From Clostridium sp. MD294 (GTDB lineage Bacteria > Bacillota > Clostridia > Lachnospirales > Anaerotignaceae): a stretch of DNA of 64,000 nucleotides. The notes below the pieces were generated by a model that had not been told where the DNA came from, ran no database searches, and saw only the letters and a list, made by a program, of their open reading frames with translations. Below, piece by piece: positions 16,395-25,148 of the stretch. The stretch is from positions 1,116,001 through 1,180,000 of the forward strand of contig NZ_CP097810.1 of NCBI RefSeq assembly GCF_000364165.2, read 5' to 3'. Every line of letters starts with the position of its first letter. Position 1 is the first letter of the stretch. Position numbers and translations under genes: made by a program.

Positions 16395-17189
16395 ATGAAA
16401 CAAAAAGAGCAAAGAAGTTTTAAAATATTAGAATTTAAAAATAATCAATTTGACATTGTGGGAGATGTTCATGGTTGCTATAAAGAGTTAATGATACTTT
16501 TAAAAAAATTAGGATATGAAAAGAGAAAAAATGCTTATATCCACCCTAATGGAAGGAAACTAATTTCTGTAGGAGATGTAGCAGATAAAGGATACTATAA
16601 TGTAGAATGTTTAAAATTTTGGATAAATCAAGTGAAATATGGGGGCGGATATTGGATACATGGTAATCATTGTAATAAACTTTATCGTTATTTTTTAGGA
16701 AATAAAGTGCATATTTCTCATGGATTAGAAAATACAGTAAAAGAGTTGACTATGCTTTCTTCAGAAGAAAGAGAATGTTTAAAAAGAGAGTATTTGGAGT
16801 GTTATGAAAGTCAATGTTATTATTTGATATTAGATAAAAGGAAATTGCTTGTAACGCATGGAGGCTGGAGAGAGGAATTTTTAGGAAAATGTAGTAATGG
16901 TGTAAAAAAAGTATGTTTGTATGGAGAAACTACAGGTCGTACATTTGATAATGGAAAACCAGAAAGACTAGATTGGGCATTACAATATAAGGGAAATATG
17001 TTTGTTGTGTATGGACATACTGTTACTAAAAAACCTGAAATTATAAATAATACTGTTGATATTGACCAAGGCTGTGTTTATGGAGGATTTTTAACAGCAT
17101 TAAGGTATCCAGAGATGGAATTTGTGCAAGTAAAAAGCCGTAAAATTTATACTAAATATACAGGACAAGGGAATATAGTATTTGAATAA
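16395..17189 (+). CDS. PPP-family metallophosphoesterase (PrpE/ApaH-like)
   Basis: A 264-residue calcineurin-like phosphatase. The metal-binding signature is complete: FDIVGDVHGC (~18-27), ISVGDVADKGY (~56-66), WIHGNHCNKL (~91-100), LLVTHGGWREE (~154) and VYGHTVTKKP (~208). This set is typical of PrpE-like Ser/Thr phosphatases, symmetrical dinucleoside tetraphosphatases and polynucleotide phosphatases, so the substrate is not fixed. The predicted start (ATG 16395) is 15 bases from the AGGAG site; an ATG at 16386 is better spaced but is followed at once by TAA in the same frame. Confidence 0.85.
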   Translation: MKQKEQRSFKILEFKNNQFDIVGDVHGCYKELMILLKKLGYEKRKNAYIHPNGRKLISVGDVADKGYYNVECLKFWINQVKYGGGYWIHGNHCNKLYRYFLGNKVHISHGLENTVKELTMLSSEERECLKREYLECYESQCYYLILDKRKLLVTHGGWREEFLGKCSNGVKKVCLYGETTGRTFDNGKPERLDWALQYKGNMFVVYGHTVTKKPEIINNTVDIDQGCVYGGFLTALRYPEMEFVQVKSRKIYTKYTGQGNIVFE

Positions 17190-17314
17190 TTATTTGAATA
17201 TTTTAAAAAATATGCAAAAAAATGATTTGTTGTAATAATAAAAAAGGTAATGTAATAGTTTTTTTTATTATGATAATGATGCTGTATACAGTTAAAATTT
17301 TTTGATTGGCTGTG

Positions 17315-17343
17315 TTGACGAAATATATAATGTAGTGTAAAAT
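17315..17343 (+). promoter_or_regulatory. Vegetative promoter for the citrate synthase operon
   Basis: TTGACG (17315-17320), 17 bases, TAAAAT (17338-17343). The start codon lies ~90 bases further. No attenuator or riboswitch is seen in the leader. Confidence 0.65.
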
Positions 17344-17438
17344 AAAAAAATGTGGTTTTGTTTGTTATTAGTGTGGTATAAATAATGAATATTTATACGT
17401 AATAAAAAACAATAACAGCAAAAATATAGGAGGTAAGT

Positions 17439-18860
17439 ATGATTAAATTTAATAATTTTAAATACAGTGATAAAACAAATTTATTAGAGAGTGCTTTTCA
17501 GTCCTATCCCCTTCAGGACGTAAAAGACCCTAATTTATTTCGAGAATATTTTCCTTATACAGAAGTACCTAAAGTAGTATTTAACTATAGAATTGTTCCT
17601 ATGGACGTTCCAAATGAACTTTGGATTACAGATACGACATTTCGAGATGGTCAGCAATCAAGAGAACCTTATACTGTAAAACAGATTATAGAACTCTTTG
17701 ATATGATACATAAATTGTCAGGCGAAAATGGTGTTATTCGTATGAGCGAATTTTTTTTATATACTAGAAAAGACCAAGAAGCAGTATATAAATGTTTGGA
17801 AAAGGGATATGAATTTCCAGAGATTACAAGCTGGATAAGAGCTTCCAAAAAAGATTTCCAATTAGTAAAAGAGTTAGGATTAAAAGAAACGGGAGTGTTG
17901 GTAAGCTGTTCGGACTATCATATTTTTCATAAAATGCACATGACACGTCATCAGGCAGTGGGACATTATATTGGTATTGTGAGAGAATGTATTGAAACAG
18001 GTGTACGTCCAAGATGTCATTTTGAAGACATTACAAGAGCAGATTTTTATGGATTTGTTGTTCCTTTTGCTATGGAGCTTATGAATTTGATGGAAGAAAC
18101 AGGAGTACCTGTCAAAATTAGAGCTTGTGATACTATGGGATATGGTATTACTTATCCAGGTGCAGTATTGCCAAGAAGTGTACCAGGTATTATATATGGT
18201 TTAAGACACCACGCAGGCGTACCTGCAGAACTGTTAGAGTGGCATGGTCATAATGATTTTTATAGAGCAGTAAATAATGCCTCTTATGCTTGGCTTTATG
18301 GAGCAAGTACAGTAAATTGTTCTTTGCTAGGGATAGGTGAAAGAACAGGTAATACTCCTTTAGAAGCTATGGTAATGGAATATGCTCAAATTAGAGGAAC
18401 ATTAAACGGTATGGATACAAGAGTGATTACAGAAATTGCAGAATATTATGAGAAAGAATTAGGCTATGTCATACCACCTATGACGCCTTTTGTAGGTAAA
18501 AATTTTAATGTGACAAGAGCAGGTATTCATGCAGATGGTTTATTGAAAAATGAAGAAATTTATAATATATTTGATACAGATAAATTGTTAGATAGACCGG
18601 TTAGAATTGCAATTTCAAATACATCAGGTACAAGTGGTATTGCCCATTGGATAAATACATATTTCCATTTAAGAGGAGAAGATGCTGTTTCTAAAACAGA
18701 TGATATAGTAAATTTAGTATATCAGTGGGTAAATGAACAATATAATGAAGGTAGAGTAACTGTAATTACTGACGAAGAATTAGAACGTGTTACACTGAGT
18801 ATTATGGAAGAAAATGCTGATAGACAAAATAAAAACGCTGAGGAGGAAAAAAAGAAATGA
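17439..18860 (+). CDS. (Re)-citrate synthase-like protein (HMGL/isopropylmalate synthase family)
   Basis: A 473-residue acyltransferase of the DRE-TIM (2-isopropylmalate/homocitrate synthase) family. DTTFRDGQQS (near residue 65) is the metal- and acceptor-binding motif, and HGHND (269-273) supplies the divalent-metal histidines. Clostridia lacking normal citrate synthase use a member of this family, (Re)-citrate synthase, to condense acetyl-CoA and oxaloacetate. Two facts support that role: the product overlaps by four bases an isocitrate dehydrogenase gene, and the N-terminal extension before the barrel resembles the clostridial enzyme. Homocitrate or isopropylmalate synthase are alternatives, but no leucine or lysine genes are nearby. 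AGGAGG precedes the ATG. Confidence 0.82.
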   Translation: MIKFNNFKYSDKTNLLESAFQSYPLQDVKDPNLFREYFPYTEVPKVVFNYRIVPMDVPNELWITDTTFRDGQQSREPYTVKQIIELFDMIHKLSGENGVIRMSEFFLYTRKDQEAVYKCLEKGYEFPEITSWIRASKKDFQLVKELGLKETGVLVSCSDYHIFHKMHMTRHQAVGHYIGIVRECIETGVRPRCHFEDITRADFYGFVVPFAMELMNLMEETGVPVKIRACDTMGYGITYPGAVLPRSVPGIIYGLRHHAGVPAELLEWHGHNDFYRAVNNASYAWLYGASTVNCSLLGIGERTGNTPLEAMVMEYAQIRGTLNGMDTRVITEIAEYYEKELGYVIPPMTPFVGKNFNVTRAGIHADGLLKNEEIYNIFDTDKLLDRPVRIAISNTSGTSGIAHWINTYFHLRGEDAVSKTDDIVNLVYQWVNEQYNEGRVTVITDEELERVTLSIMEENADRQNKNAEEEKKK

Positions 18861-20017
18861 ATGAACAAATTGAAAAGGCAAAACAACGTTTTGGACAACT
18901 TTTGGAAGAACAAATGACAAGAGTGGAAAAAATGAAACAACAAAAAGATTTTGTGGATTATCAAGCAAAAGAACAGATTGTGATTGGTATTGCAGGAGGA
19001 GATGGTATTGGCCCAGCCATTACAGCACAAGCAAAAAGAATTATGGAATTTTTGTTAAAAGATGCGATACAAAGCGGTAAAGTCGTTTTTAAAATGATAA
19101 ATGATTTGACAATAGAAAAAAGAGTAGAAGCAATGAAAGCTATTCCAGATAATGTAGTAGAAGAATTAAAACAATGTGATGTCATATTAAAAGGGCCTAC
19201 TACTACACCAAGAGCAGGTGACCCATGGCCTAATATTGAAAGTGCTAATGTAGCGATGAGAAAAGAATTGGACTTATTTGCCAATGTAAGACCTGTAAAA
19301 GTACCAGAGCAGGGTATTGACTGGGTATTTTACAGAGAAAATACAGAAGGAGCATATACATTAGGCAGCAAAGGCTTTGCAGTAAATGAAGATATTAATA
19401 TTGACTTTACTGTAGCAACACAAGACGGTACAGAGAGAATTATCAGAGCAGCATTTGAATATGCTAAAAAAAATAATAAAACAAAAGTGACTGCTGTAAC
19501 AAAGGCAAACATTATAAAAGCAACAGATGGTAAATTTTTGGAAGTATTTTATAATATAGCAAAAGAATATCCTAATATACAAGTAGATGATTGGTATGTG
19601 GATATTATGACTGCGAAATTAGTAGATGAAAAACGCCGTCAACAGTTCCAAGTGGTGGTATTACCTAATTTGTATGGCGATATTATTACAGATGAAGCTG
19701 CAGAATTTCAGGGAGGCGTTGGTACAGCAGGAAGTGCTAACATAGGTAAAAAATATGCTATGTTTGAAGCAATACACGGTTCTGCTCCAAGAATGGTAGC
19801 AGAAGGTAGAGATATTTATGCTGACCCTTGTAGCGTTATTAGAGCAGTTGTAATGCTGCTATCTCATATTGGTTATCAGACAGAAGCAGATAAATTAGAT
19901 AAAGCACTTGATATTTGTACACAGACAGAAAGAAAAGTATATACAACAGGTCGTTCTAATGGTGCTACTTCTGAAGAAGTTGCAAATTATATTATGGAAA
20001 CAATAGAAAAGTTGTAA
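18857..20017 (+). CDS. icd: Isocitrate/isopropylmalate dehydrogenase family, probable NAD-isocitrate dehydrogenase
   Basis: A 386-residue decarboxylating dehydrogenase. After a ~45-residue charged helical extension comes IAGGDGIGPAI, then FYRENTEGAYTLGSK (substrate loop), VTAVTKANI, and the family signature NLYGDIITDEAAEFQGGVG with metal-binding aspartates, plus AIHGSAPRMV near the nucleotide site. It converts isocitrate to 2-oxoglutarate with NAD(P). ATGA overlap with the preceding synthase shows coupled translation, pointing to the citrate-to-2-oxoglutarate branch that feeds glutamate synthesis (gdhA lies 10 kb downstream). Aconitase is not in the window. Confidence 0.88.
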   Translation: MNEQIEKAKQRFGQLLEEQMTRVEKMKQQKDFVDYQAKEQIVIGIAGGDGIGPAITAQAKRIMEFLLKDAIQSGKVVFKMINDLTIEKRVEAMKAIPDNVVEELKQCDVILKGPTTTPRAGDPWPNIESANVAMRKELDLFANVRPVKVPEQGIDWVFYRENTEGAYTLGSKGFAVNEDINIDFTVATQDGTERIIRAAFEYAKKNNKTKVTAVTKANIIKATDGKFLEVFYNIAKEYPNIQVDDWYVDIMTAKLVDEKRRQQFQVVVLPNLYGDIITDEAAEFQGGVGTAGSANIGKKYAMFEAIHGSAPRMVAEGRDIYADPCSVIRAVVMLLSHIGYQTEADKLDKALDICTQTERKVYTTGRSNGATSEEVANYIMETIEKL

Positions 20018-20021
20018 TATT

Positions 20022-20471
20022 GTGGAAGAATTATTTGCTTATGCTATATTACTTTATGAAAATATTGTAACAGAAGAAATGTATCAAAAAAAATTAAATG
20101 AATTATTTTTAAAAAATTCAGAGAATGAAATACTTTTAAAATTAGAATGGGAAACAGATATTGATGAAGCAATATTATATATTCGCACACATATAAAATA
20201 TCAAAATATAAATTATGAAAAGTTTGGAAAATCTATTGTAAAATTATTAAAAAGATATTATGAATATTGTACTGATATAAAACAATTTGCAAAGAAAATG
20301 TATTCGCTATGGAAAGCCCTTCCTACTACTATACAGCATAAACAGCCATTTTATATGCTCAGTTATGCAGATGACCCATTATCATGGGGAGATATAGAAC
20401 AAAGTCGTTCTATTTATGAAAGTGTGCTAAACTATTATCAAGTAACAGAATATAAAAATGATATAAAATAA
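20022..20471 (+). CDS. Hypothetical protein
   Basis: A 149-residue, soluble, acidic and aromatic-rich protein without recognised motifs. It starts at GTG 20022, only 4 bases after the isocitrate dehydrogenase stop codon and without a good ribosome site, so translation is probably coupled. The C-terminal SYADDPLSWGDIEQSRSIYE resembles the conserved tail of some immunity-type or DUF proteins, but I cannot name the family. A terminator follows, making it the last gene of the operon. Confidence 0.65.
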   Translation: MEELFAYAILLYENIVTEEMYQKKLNELFLKNSENEILLKLEWETDIDEAILYIRTHIKYQNINYEKFGKSIVKLLKRYYEYCTDIKQFAKKMYSLWKALPTTIQHKQPFYMLSYADDPLSWGDIEQSRSIYESVLNYYQVTEYKNDIK

Positions 20472-20539
20472 TAATGGAAAAAGTGTTGTGATGCAGCACA
20501 CTATATTTCTATAAAAAATTGAGAGTAGATATTTAAAAA

Positions 20540-20575
20540 GAGGGAACTTTTTTCACTTGTGAAAAGTTCCCTTCT
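20540..20575 (+). terminator. Intrinsic terminator of the citrate synthase operon
   Basis: AGGGAACTTTT and AAAAGTTCCCT form a perfect stem, followed by a T-rich tract. Confidence 0.85.
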
Positions 20576-20589
20576 GTTTTTTTGAAATA

Positions 20590-20768
20590 AAAGGGGGTGC
20601 TAGAGGATATGGAGCATTAATTTGTGAAGCTCATAGTATGAAATTTACTGGAGAGAAATATGGAAAATATTATGTAACAGTAGACTTTTTGATGAATTAG
20701 AATATACAACAACGTTAGAATTTACAAAAATAGATGATAATTGGATATTGACAAAAGAATATAAATGA
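20590..20768 (+). pseudogene. Frameshifted remnant of an unknown gene
   Basis: One frame encodes RGYGALICEAHSMKFTGEKY and GKYYVTVDF, then hits TAG. A shift of one base in the T5 tract near 20685 continues as DELEYTTTLEFTKIDDNWIL and ends TKEYK-stop at 20768. Together these read as the C-terminal ~60 residues of a small beta-rich domain. There is no start or ribosome site, and the remnant lies directly behind a terminator. Confidence 0.45.
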
Positions 20769-20778
20769 TTAACAAAAG

Positions 20779-20812
20779 TTTTCCCCTTATTTACAAAAAA
20801 TAAGGGGAATTT
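20779..20812. terminator. Bidirectional terminator
   Basis: TTCCCCTTATTT and AAATAAGGGGAA form a perfect stem with A/T runs on both sides, and end the minus-strand EamA gene. Confidence 0.85.
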
Positions 20813-20815
20813 GTA

Positions 20816-21724
20816 TTAACATATTTGTTTATTTTGTGTTTCTGCTTTGGAATGGTCAAGCAATATAATTACCATAGCAGAAGCTAATATAATAATGCTG
20901 CCTATCATTTTTTTGAATGTCATATCTTCGTTCATAAAAAGTACACCTATAACATTACTTGTAACAGGTTCAAAAAGGCTCAACATTGCTGCCATAGTAG
21001 CATTAAGGTATTTTATACCAATTTGAAGTAAAGCAATAGCTACAAAGGCAATTAGAACACTGTTTAAAAACATAAAGAAGTATGCTTGATGAGGCAAAGC
21101 GATATGAATGCGATTTGTACAGAGGCCAAAAAGTAGTGAACCGATTGCTGCAAACAATGATATAAAAAATGTCAATACCATAGAAGGAATTTCTCTTAAA
21201 TTAAATTTATCTAAACCTACTATATAAAAAGCATTTGCTAAACCTGATATTACACTTAAGAAAATACCTAAATAAATATGATTACTATTGTCGCCTTTTT
21301 CAAAGAAAAATAGTATGCCTATAAAAGATAGTATTAATGCAATTACTTTAAACTTACCAAGTTTTTCTTTAAAGAATAAGAAACAAATGAGTGCTACAAA
21401 AACAGGATATAAAAAATGTAATGTTGTTGCCATGCTTGTGCCAATAAAAGGATAAGCAGAAACTAATGTTAGTGTTGCACAGGCAAGACCTCCACAAGAA
21501 ATTATAGCAATAGAAAAAAGTTGTTTTTTAGTTACATAAAATTGTTTTAAATGTCCTTTTTGAAAAAGAATAATAATAAAAGTAATAGGTATAGCAAAAA
21601 GATTACGAAAAAAAGTTGTTGTTTCTGGAGTTGCACCATAGTAATATATTTTTTGTATAATAGCAGGTGCACAGCCAAATAATGTAGCGGATATTATTGT
21701 AAAAATAATTCCTTTTAATTTCAT
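20816..21724 (-). CDS. EamA/DMT-superfamily metabolite transporter
   Basis: A 302-residue inner-membrane protein with ten predicted helices arranged as two EamA repeats (~5-140 and ~150-290). Typical marks are the N-terminal GIIFTIISATLFGCAPAI, EKLGKFKVIALILSFIGI at the end of repeat one, and SLFEPVTSNVIGVLFMNEDM before the last helices. DMT proteins export amino acids or other small metabolites; substrate unknown. The gene is monocistronic, with its own terminator, and starts at ATG 21724 after AGGGGAA. Confidence 0.88.
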   Translation of the reverse strand: MKLKGIIFTIISATLFGCAPAIIQKIYYYGATPETTTFFRNLFAIPITFIIILFQKGHLKQFYVTKKQLFSIAIISCGGLACATLTLVSAYPFIGTSMATTLHFLYPVFVALICFLFFKEKLGKFKVIALILSFIGILFFFEKGDNSNHIYLGIFLSVISGLANAFYIVGLDKFNLREIPSMVLTFFISLFAAIGSLLFGLCTNRIHIALPHQAYFFMFLNSVLIAFVAIALLQIGIKYLNATMAAMLSLFEPVTSNVIGVLFMNEDMTFKKMIGSIIILASAMVIILLDHSKAETQNKQIC

Positions 21725-21874
21725 AGTATCGTTCCCCTTGTGAAAAAAGCATCTATATTTTGCTTATGATACAATAACGACTGTAAAAAAGCAATAGATT
21801 AAAAAAATATTTATTTCACTGTTGCAAAATTGGTTTTGATTAGCTATGATAATAGAGTAAAGGAGGAAAAAACT

Positions 21875-22201
21875 GTGATAGAAATAAGATATTTAGATAA
21901 AAATGGCAATAAAGATGAACAAGGTAATTATTATGTATACCAAAATGTAAAATCAATGGAAGAAGCAGAAATGATAACAGAAGAAATGAATAAAAAGGGC
22001 TTTGTAAATGTAACTATTGTAGATGATGGTAAAGAAAACTGGGAAACATATAAAAAATGGTTAAAACGTTCTTTAGATTTGACAAAAATGGTAAAACAAG
22101 ATAATAGTGCAACAGAAGAACAAAAAATAACATTAAATGAAAAAATAAAAACATTTGAATTTTGTTTAAAAAAAATGGAAGATATGGAAAAAACATGGTA
22201 A
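21875..22201 (+). CDS. Small hypothetical protein
   Basis: A 108-residue soluble protein. GTG 21875 follows AAAGGAGG by 9 bases and is preferred over an in-frame upstream start at 21830 without a ribosome site. The N-terminal ~45 residues alternate beta and helix (VIEIRYLDKNGN...ITEEMNKKGFVNVTIVDDG), and the rest is Lys-rich helix. No family recognised. It stands alone between a minus-strand transporter and a terminator. Confidence 0.7.
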   Translation: MIEIRYLDKNGNKDEQGNYYVYQNVKSMEEAEMITEEMNKKGFVNVTIVDDGKENWETYKKWLKRSLDLTKMVKQDNSATEEQKITLNEKIKTFEFCLKKMEDMEKTW

Positions 22202-22280
22202 AAAATTTGATGATAGTAAAATAGATAGTAAAAGTAAATTAGTTTTTACTAAAAAATAATGTAAAAAATATTTCATAATA

Positions 22281-22316
22281 TAATAGCGTTATTTATTATA
22301 ACGCTATTTTTTTGTA
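22281..22316 (+). terminator. Intrinsic terminator
   Basis: ATAGCGTTAT and ATAACGCTAT form a perfect stem followed by seven T. Confidence 0.85.
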
Positions 22317-22462
22317 TAAAAATTAAAATAATCTTTTAATATGCTAATATTATACTATTATAATTTATCACTAATAAATATAAAAAATGACAAAAATAGT
22401 AGAGATATTTTTTTTATTATTACAAAAAACATAATATTATTCATAAATTACGATAAAAAATA

Positions 22463-23091
22463 TTGACAAAATGACAAAATTTGTTATTATATTTATGTGA
22501 AAATGATGTAAAATTTGCAAAATAAGTAGTAGCATTTTAAACAATAAAGGAGTAAAAACGGAAAGTAATAAATAAAATATATCATTTGTGTTATGTTATT
22601 AAAATTTTAGAAATGTGTCAAAACAAATAATAGGAGTAAAAAAGAGAAAATATACTATTGTAATACATTGCAATAGATTTTTATAAAAATAATTTTATAG
22701 TTATTCTACAAAAATAATACTGTATTTTAAAATGAAAAATTGTAATAAATCAATAAAAATAATAATGGAATTTTATTATTTATAAAAAAGTGCTATTTTT
22801 TTATGAAAAAAAGTATTTTTTTATTTGATTTATAGAAGTTTTTGCAAAAAAGAATAGATAAAATAAGCAATACTTTGCAAATATATTGCAATAGAAAAAA
22901 TTTGTATATTTTTTTAATTTTCTCTTTATTTTTTTGGTATTTTAGTATAGAATAAAGAAAAGAATAGTATTTTTGTTATTGAATGAAATGAACAAAAGAG
23001 ACTCGTATTAAAAGGATTCGGCGTACGTTTCATAAACAAAAACAAAATGACACGTAAAGGACAGAACACATACAATTTCGAGGTGAGGATA
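22463..23091 (+). promoter_or_regulatory. Promoter and ~590-base AT-rich leader before the cdaR-ftsEX block
   Basis: TTGACA (22463-22468), 16 bases, TATTAT (22485-22490) is the best promoter in the 775-base gap. If it drives the regulator gene at 23092 the leader is about 590 bases. Most of the gap is >80% A+T with no open frame. The only GC-richer patch is at 22996-23075 (GACTCG...GGATTCGGCGTACG). No known riboswitch is recognisable, and a small RNA or a second promoter nearer the gene is possible. Confidence 0.45.
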
Positions 23092-24183
23092 ATGATTTCA
23101 AATCAGATTTTGCAGAATACCATTGACGGGTTAAAGAACATTACAAGAAAAGAACTAAGTGTTGTAGAAAAAGAAGGCAAAGTAATTGCAACAACGGAAG
23201 AAAATATGATTGGCAGACAAATTGAAACAGTAGAAAATTTTGTTAGTTCTCAAGCAGAAAGTCAGTTGATATTGGGATACCAATATTTTAAAATTTATGA
23301 CAATGGTGTGCCAGAATATGTTATTCAAGTAAAAGGAGAAGATGAAGAAGGCTATAAAATTGGAAAAATAGCAGCTTTTCAAATACAAAGCCTTTTAGTA
23401 GCGTATAAAGAAAGATATGATAAAGATAATTTTATTAAAAATCTTCTTTTGGATAATCTCCTTTTAGTAGACATATATAGTAGAGCTAAAAAACTTCATA
23501 TTGAAAATAACATTCGTAGAATTGTTTATTTGGTAGAAACAAATATTGACAAAGAAATGAATGTAGTAGAAATTGTAAGAAGCATTTTTCCAGCAAAAAC
23601 GAAAGATTTTGTAACAGCAGTAGATGAAAAAAGCATTATACTGGTAAAAGAGCTGAGAGAAAAAGAAAATATGGAAGACATAGAAAAAATAGCGAAAACA
23701 ATAGCAGATATGTTAAATATAGAAATGAATAGTAAAGTATTTATTTCTATTGGTACTGTTGTGAGCGATTTAAAAGATGTTTCTCGTTCTTATAAAGAGG
23801 CAAAAATGGCTCTGGAAGTAGGAAAGATTTTTGAAACAGAAAAACATATTGTCAATTATGAAAAATTAGGAATAGGACGTTTGATTTATCAGCTGCCTTT
23901 GCCGTTGTGTAGAATGTTTATAAAAGAAGTGCTTCATGGTTTAACAATAGATGACTTTGATGATGAAACATTAGCAACAGTGAATAAATTTTTTGAAAAT
24001 AATTTGAATGTTTCAGAAACTTCCAGACAGCTTTATATCCATAGAAATACATTAGTATATCGTTTAGATAAACTGCAAAAAATGACAGGGCTGGATTTGC
24101 GTAATTTTGATGATGCTATTATATTTAAAATTACACTAATGGTAAGTAAATACATGATTTATATGGACAAAATGTCTTATTAA
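23092..24183 (+). CDS. CdaR/PucR-type transcriptional regulator
   Basis: A 363-residue regulator with an N-terminal putative sugar-diacid-recognition domain (~1-130), a central GGDEF-like domain (~140-260; VFISIGTVVSDLKDVSRSYK) and a C-terminal PucR-type HTH (~310-360; NVSETSRQLYIHRNTLVYRL then DKLQKMTGLDLRNFDDA). The ATG at 23092 has GAGGTGAGG upstream; an earlier start lacks support. It lies directly before ftsE, separated by a hairpin terminator, an order I recall from several Clostridia, but a regulatory link to division genes is not established. Confidence 0.86.
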   Translation: MISNQILQNTIDGLKNITRKELSVVEKEGKVIATTEENMIGRQIETVENFVSSQAESQLILGYQYFKIYDNGVPEYVIQVKGEDEEGYKIGKIAAFQIQSLLVAYKERYDKDNFIKNLLLDNLLLVDIYSRAKKLHIENNIRRIVYLVETNIDKEMNVVEIVRSIFPAKTKDFVTAVDEKSIILVKELREKENMEDIEKIAKTIADMLNIEMNSKVFISIGTVVSDLKDVSRSYKEAKMALEVGKIFETEKHIVNYEKLGIGRLIYQLPLPLCRMFIKEVLHGLTIDDFDDETLATVNKFFENNLNVSETSRQLYIHRNTLVYRLDKLQKMTGLDLRNFDDAIIFKITLMVSKYMIYMDKMSY

Positions 24184-24249
24184 TTATAATAAAAAATAAA
24201 AAAAGAATTTGAAATTTTTGGTTATTTTGAAAAACTTTAAAAAATACTG

Positions 24250-24276
24250 AGGGTAGGGATTGCAACCTACCCTTTA
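24250..24276 (+). terminator. Intrinsic terminator or attenuator between cdaR-type gene and ftsE
   Basis: GGGTAGG and CCTACCC pair around an 8-base loop and are followed by a short T-tract. Confidence 0.65.
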
Positions 24277-24452
24277 TCTATGCTATAATTTTTAAGCGAG
24301 AAATGCAAAGAAATAAAAAATGGCGAAAATCAGTAATCACACTCCTTTAAAAGAAAATCAAAGGACAAGCTGGTGTATAAAGTAATATAAAAGCAGTTTG
24401 GTTTAACATTTATAGTTTGTTTTTGCCTAAGAAACAAGAGAGGAAGATTTTT

Positions 24453-25148
24453 TTGATCAATATAGAACACGTATCAAAAGTATATCCAAATGGTTCGGCA
24501 GGTGTAAGAGATATTTCAATACACATCGAAAAAGGTGAGTTTGTATTTTTTGTTGGTTCTAGTGGTTCTGGCAAATCTACACTAATAAAGTTACTTTTGA
24601 AGGAATTAGACCCAACAGAAGGAAAAATTACAATTAATAATGTTGTAACAAATGATTTACCAAGAGAAAAAGTGCCTTATTTAAGAAGAAGTTTGGGAGT
24701 AGTGTTTCAAGACTTCCGCTTGCTGCCTAATAAGACAGTGTATGAGAATGTAGCATTCGCTATGCAGGTTATAGAAGCACCTTCTAAACAAATTAGGCGT
24801 AATGTACCAGCAGTACTTTCTCTTGTAGGGTTAGCAAAGAAATCAAGAAGCTACCCTAATCAGCTTTCTGGAGGAGAACAGCAAAGAACAGCATTGGCAA
24901 GAGCGATTGTAAATAATCCACCTATATTAATCTGTGACGAACCAACAGGAAATTTAGACCCAAGTACAGCATGGGACATTATGGATTTGCTGGAAGACAT
25001 CAATAGAAGAGGAACAACCGTTGTTATGGCAACTCATGCAAAAGATATTGTGGACATGATGCAGAAAAGGGTTGTAACATTAAGACGAGGGCAAGTCATA
25101 AGAGATATTCAAAAAGGTGGTTATGGAGATGAAACCGAGTTCAATTAA
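24453..25148 (+). CDS. ftsE: Cell division ATP-binding protein FtsE
   Basis: ABC ATPase subunit of the FtsEX complex, which couples ATP hydrolysis at the division septum to activation of peptidoglycan hydrolases. The 231-residue protein has Walker A VGSSGSGKST, Q-loop FQDFRLLP (FtsE-typical), signature LSGGEQQR, Walker B ILICDEPTGNLDP and the switch His in MATHAKD. TTG 24453 fits family alignments (start ~INIEHVSKVYPNG) and has GAGGAAG upstream; an upstream TTG at 24417 would add 12 residues. It overlaps ftsX by 20 bases. Confidence 0.93.
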   Translation: MINIEHVSKVYPNGSAGVRDISIHIEKGEFVFFVGSSGSGKSTLIKLLLKELDPTEGKITINNVVTNDLPREKVPYLRRSLGVVFQDFRLLPNKTVYENVAFAMQVIEAPSKQIRRNVPAVLSLVGLAKKSRSYPNQLSGGEQQRTALARAIVNNPPILICDEPTGNLDPSTAWDIMDLLEDINRRGTTVVMATHAKDIVDMMQKRVVTLRRGQVIRDIQKGGYGDETEFN

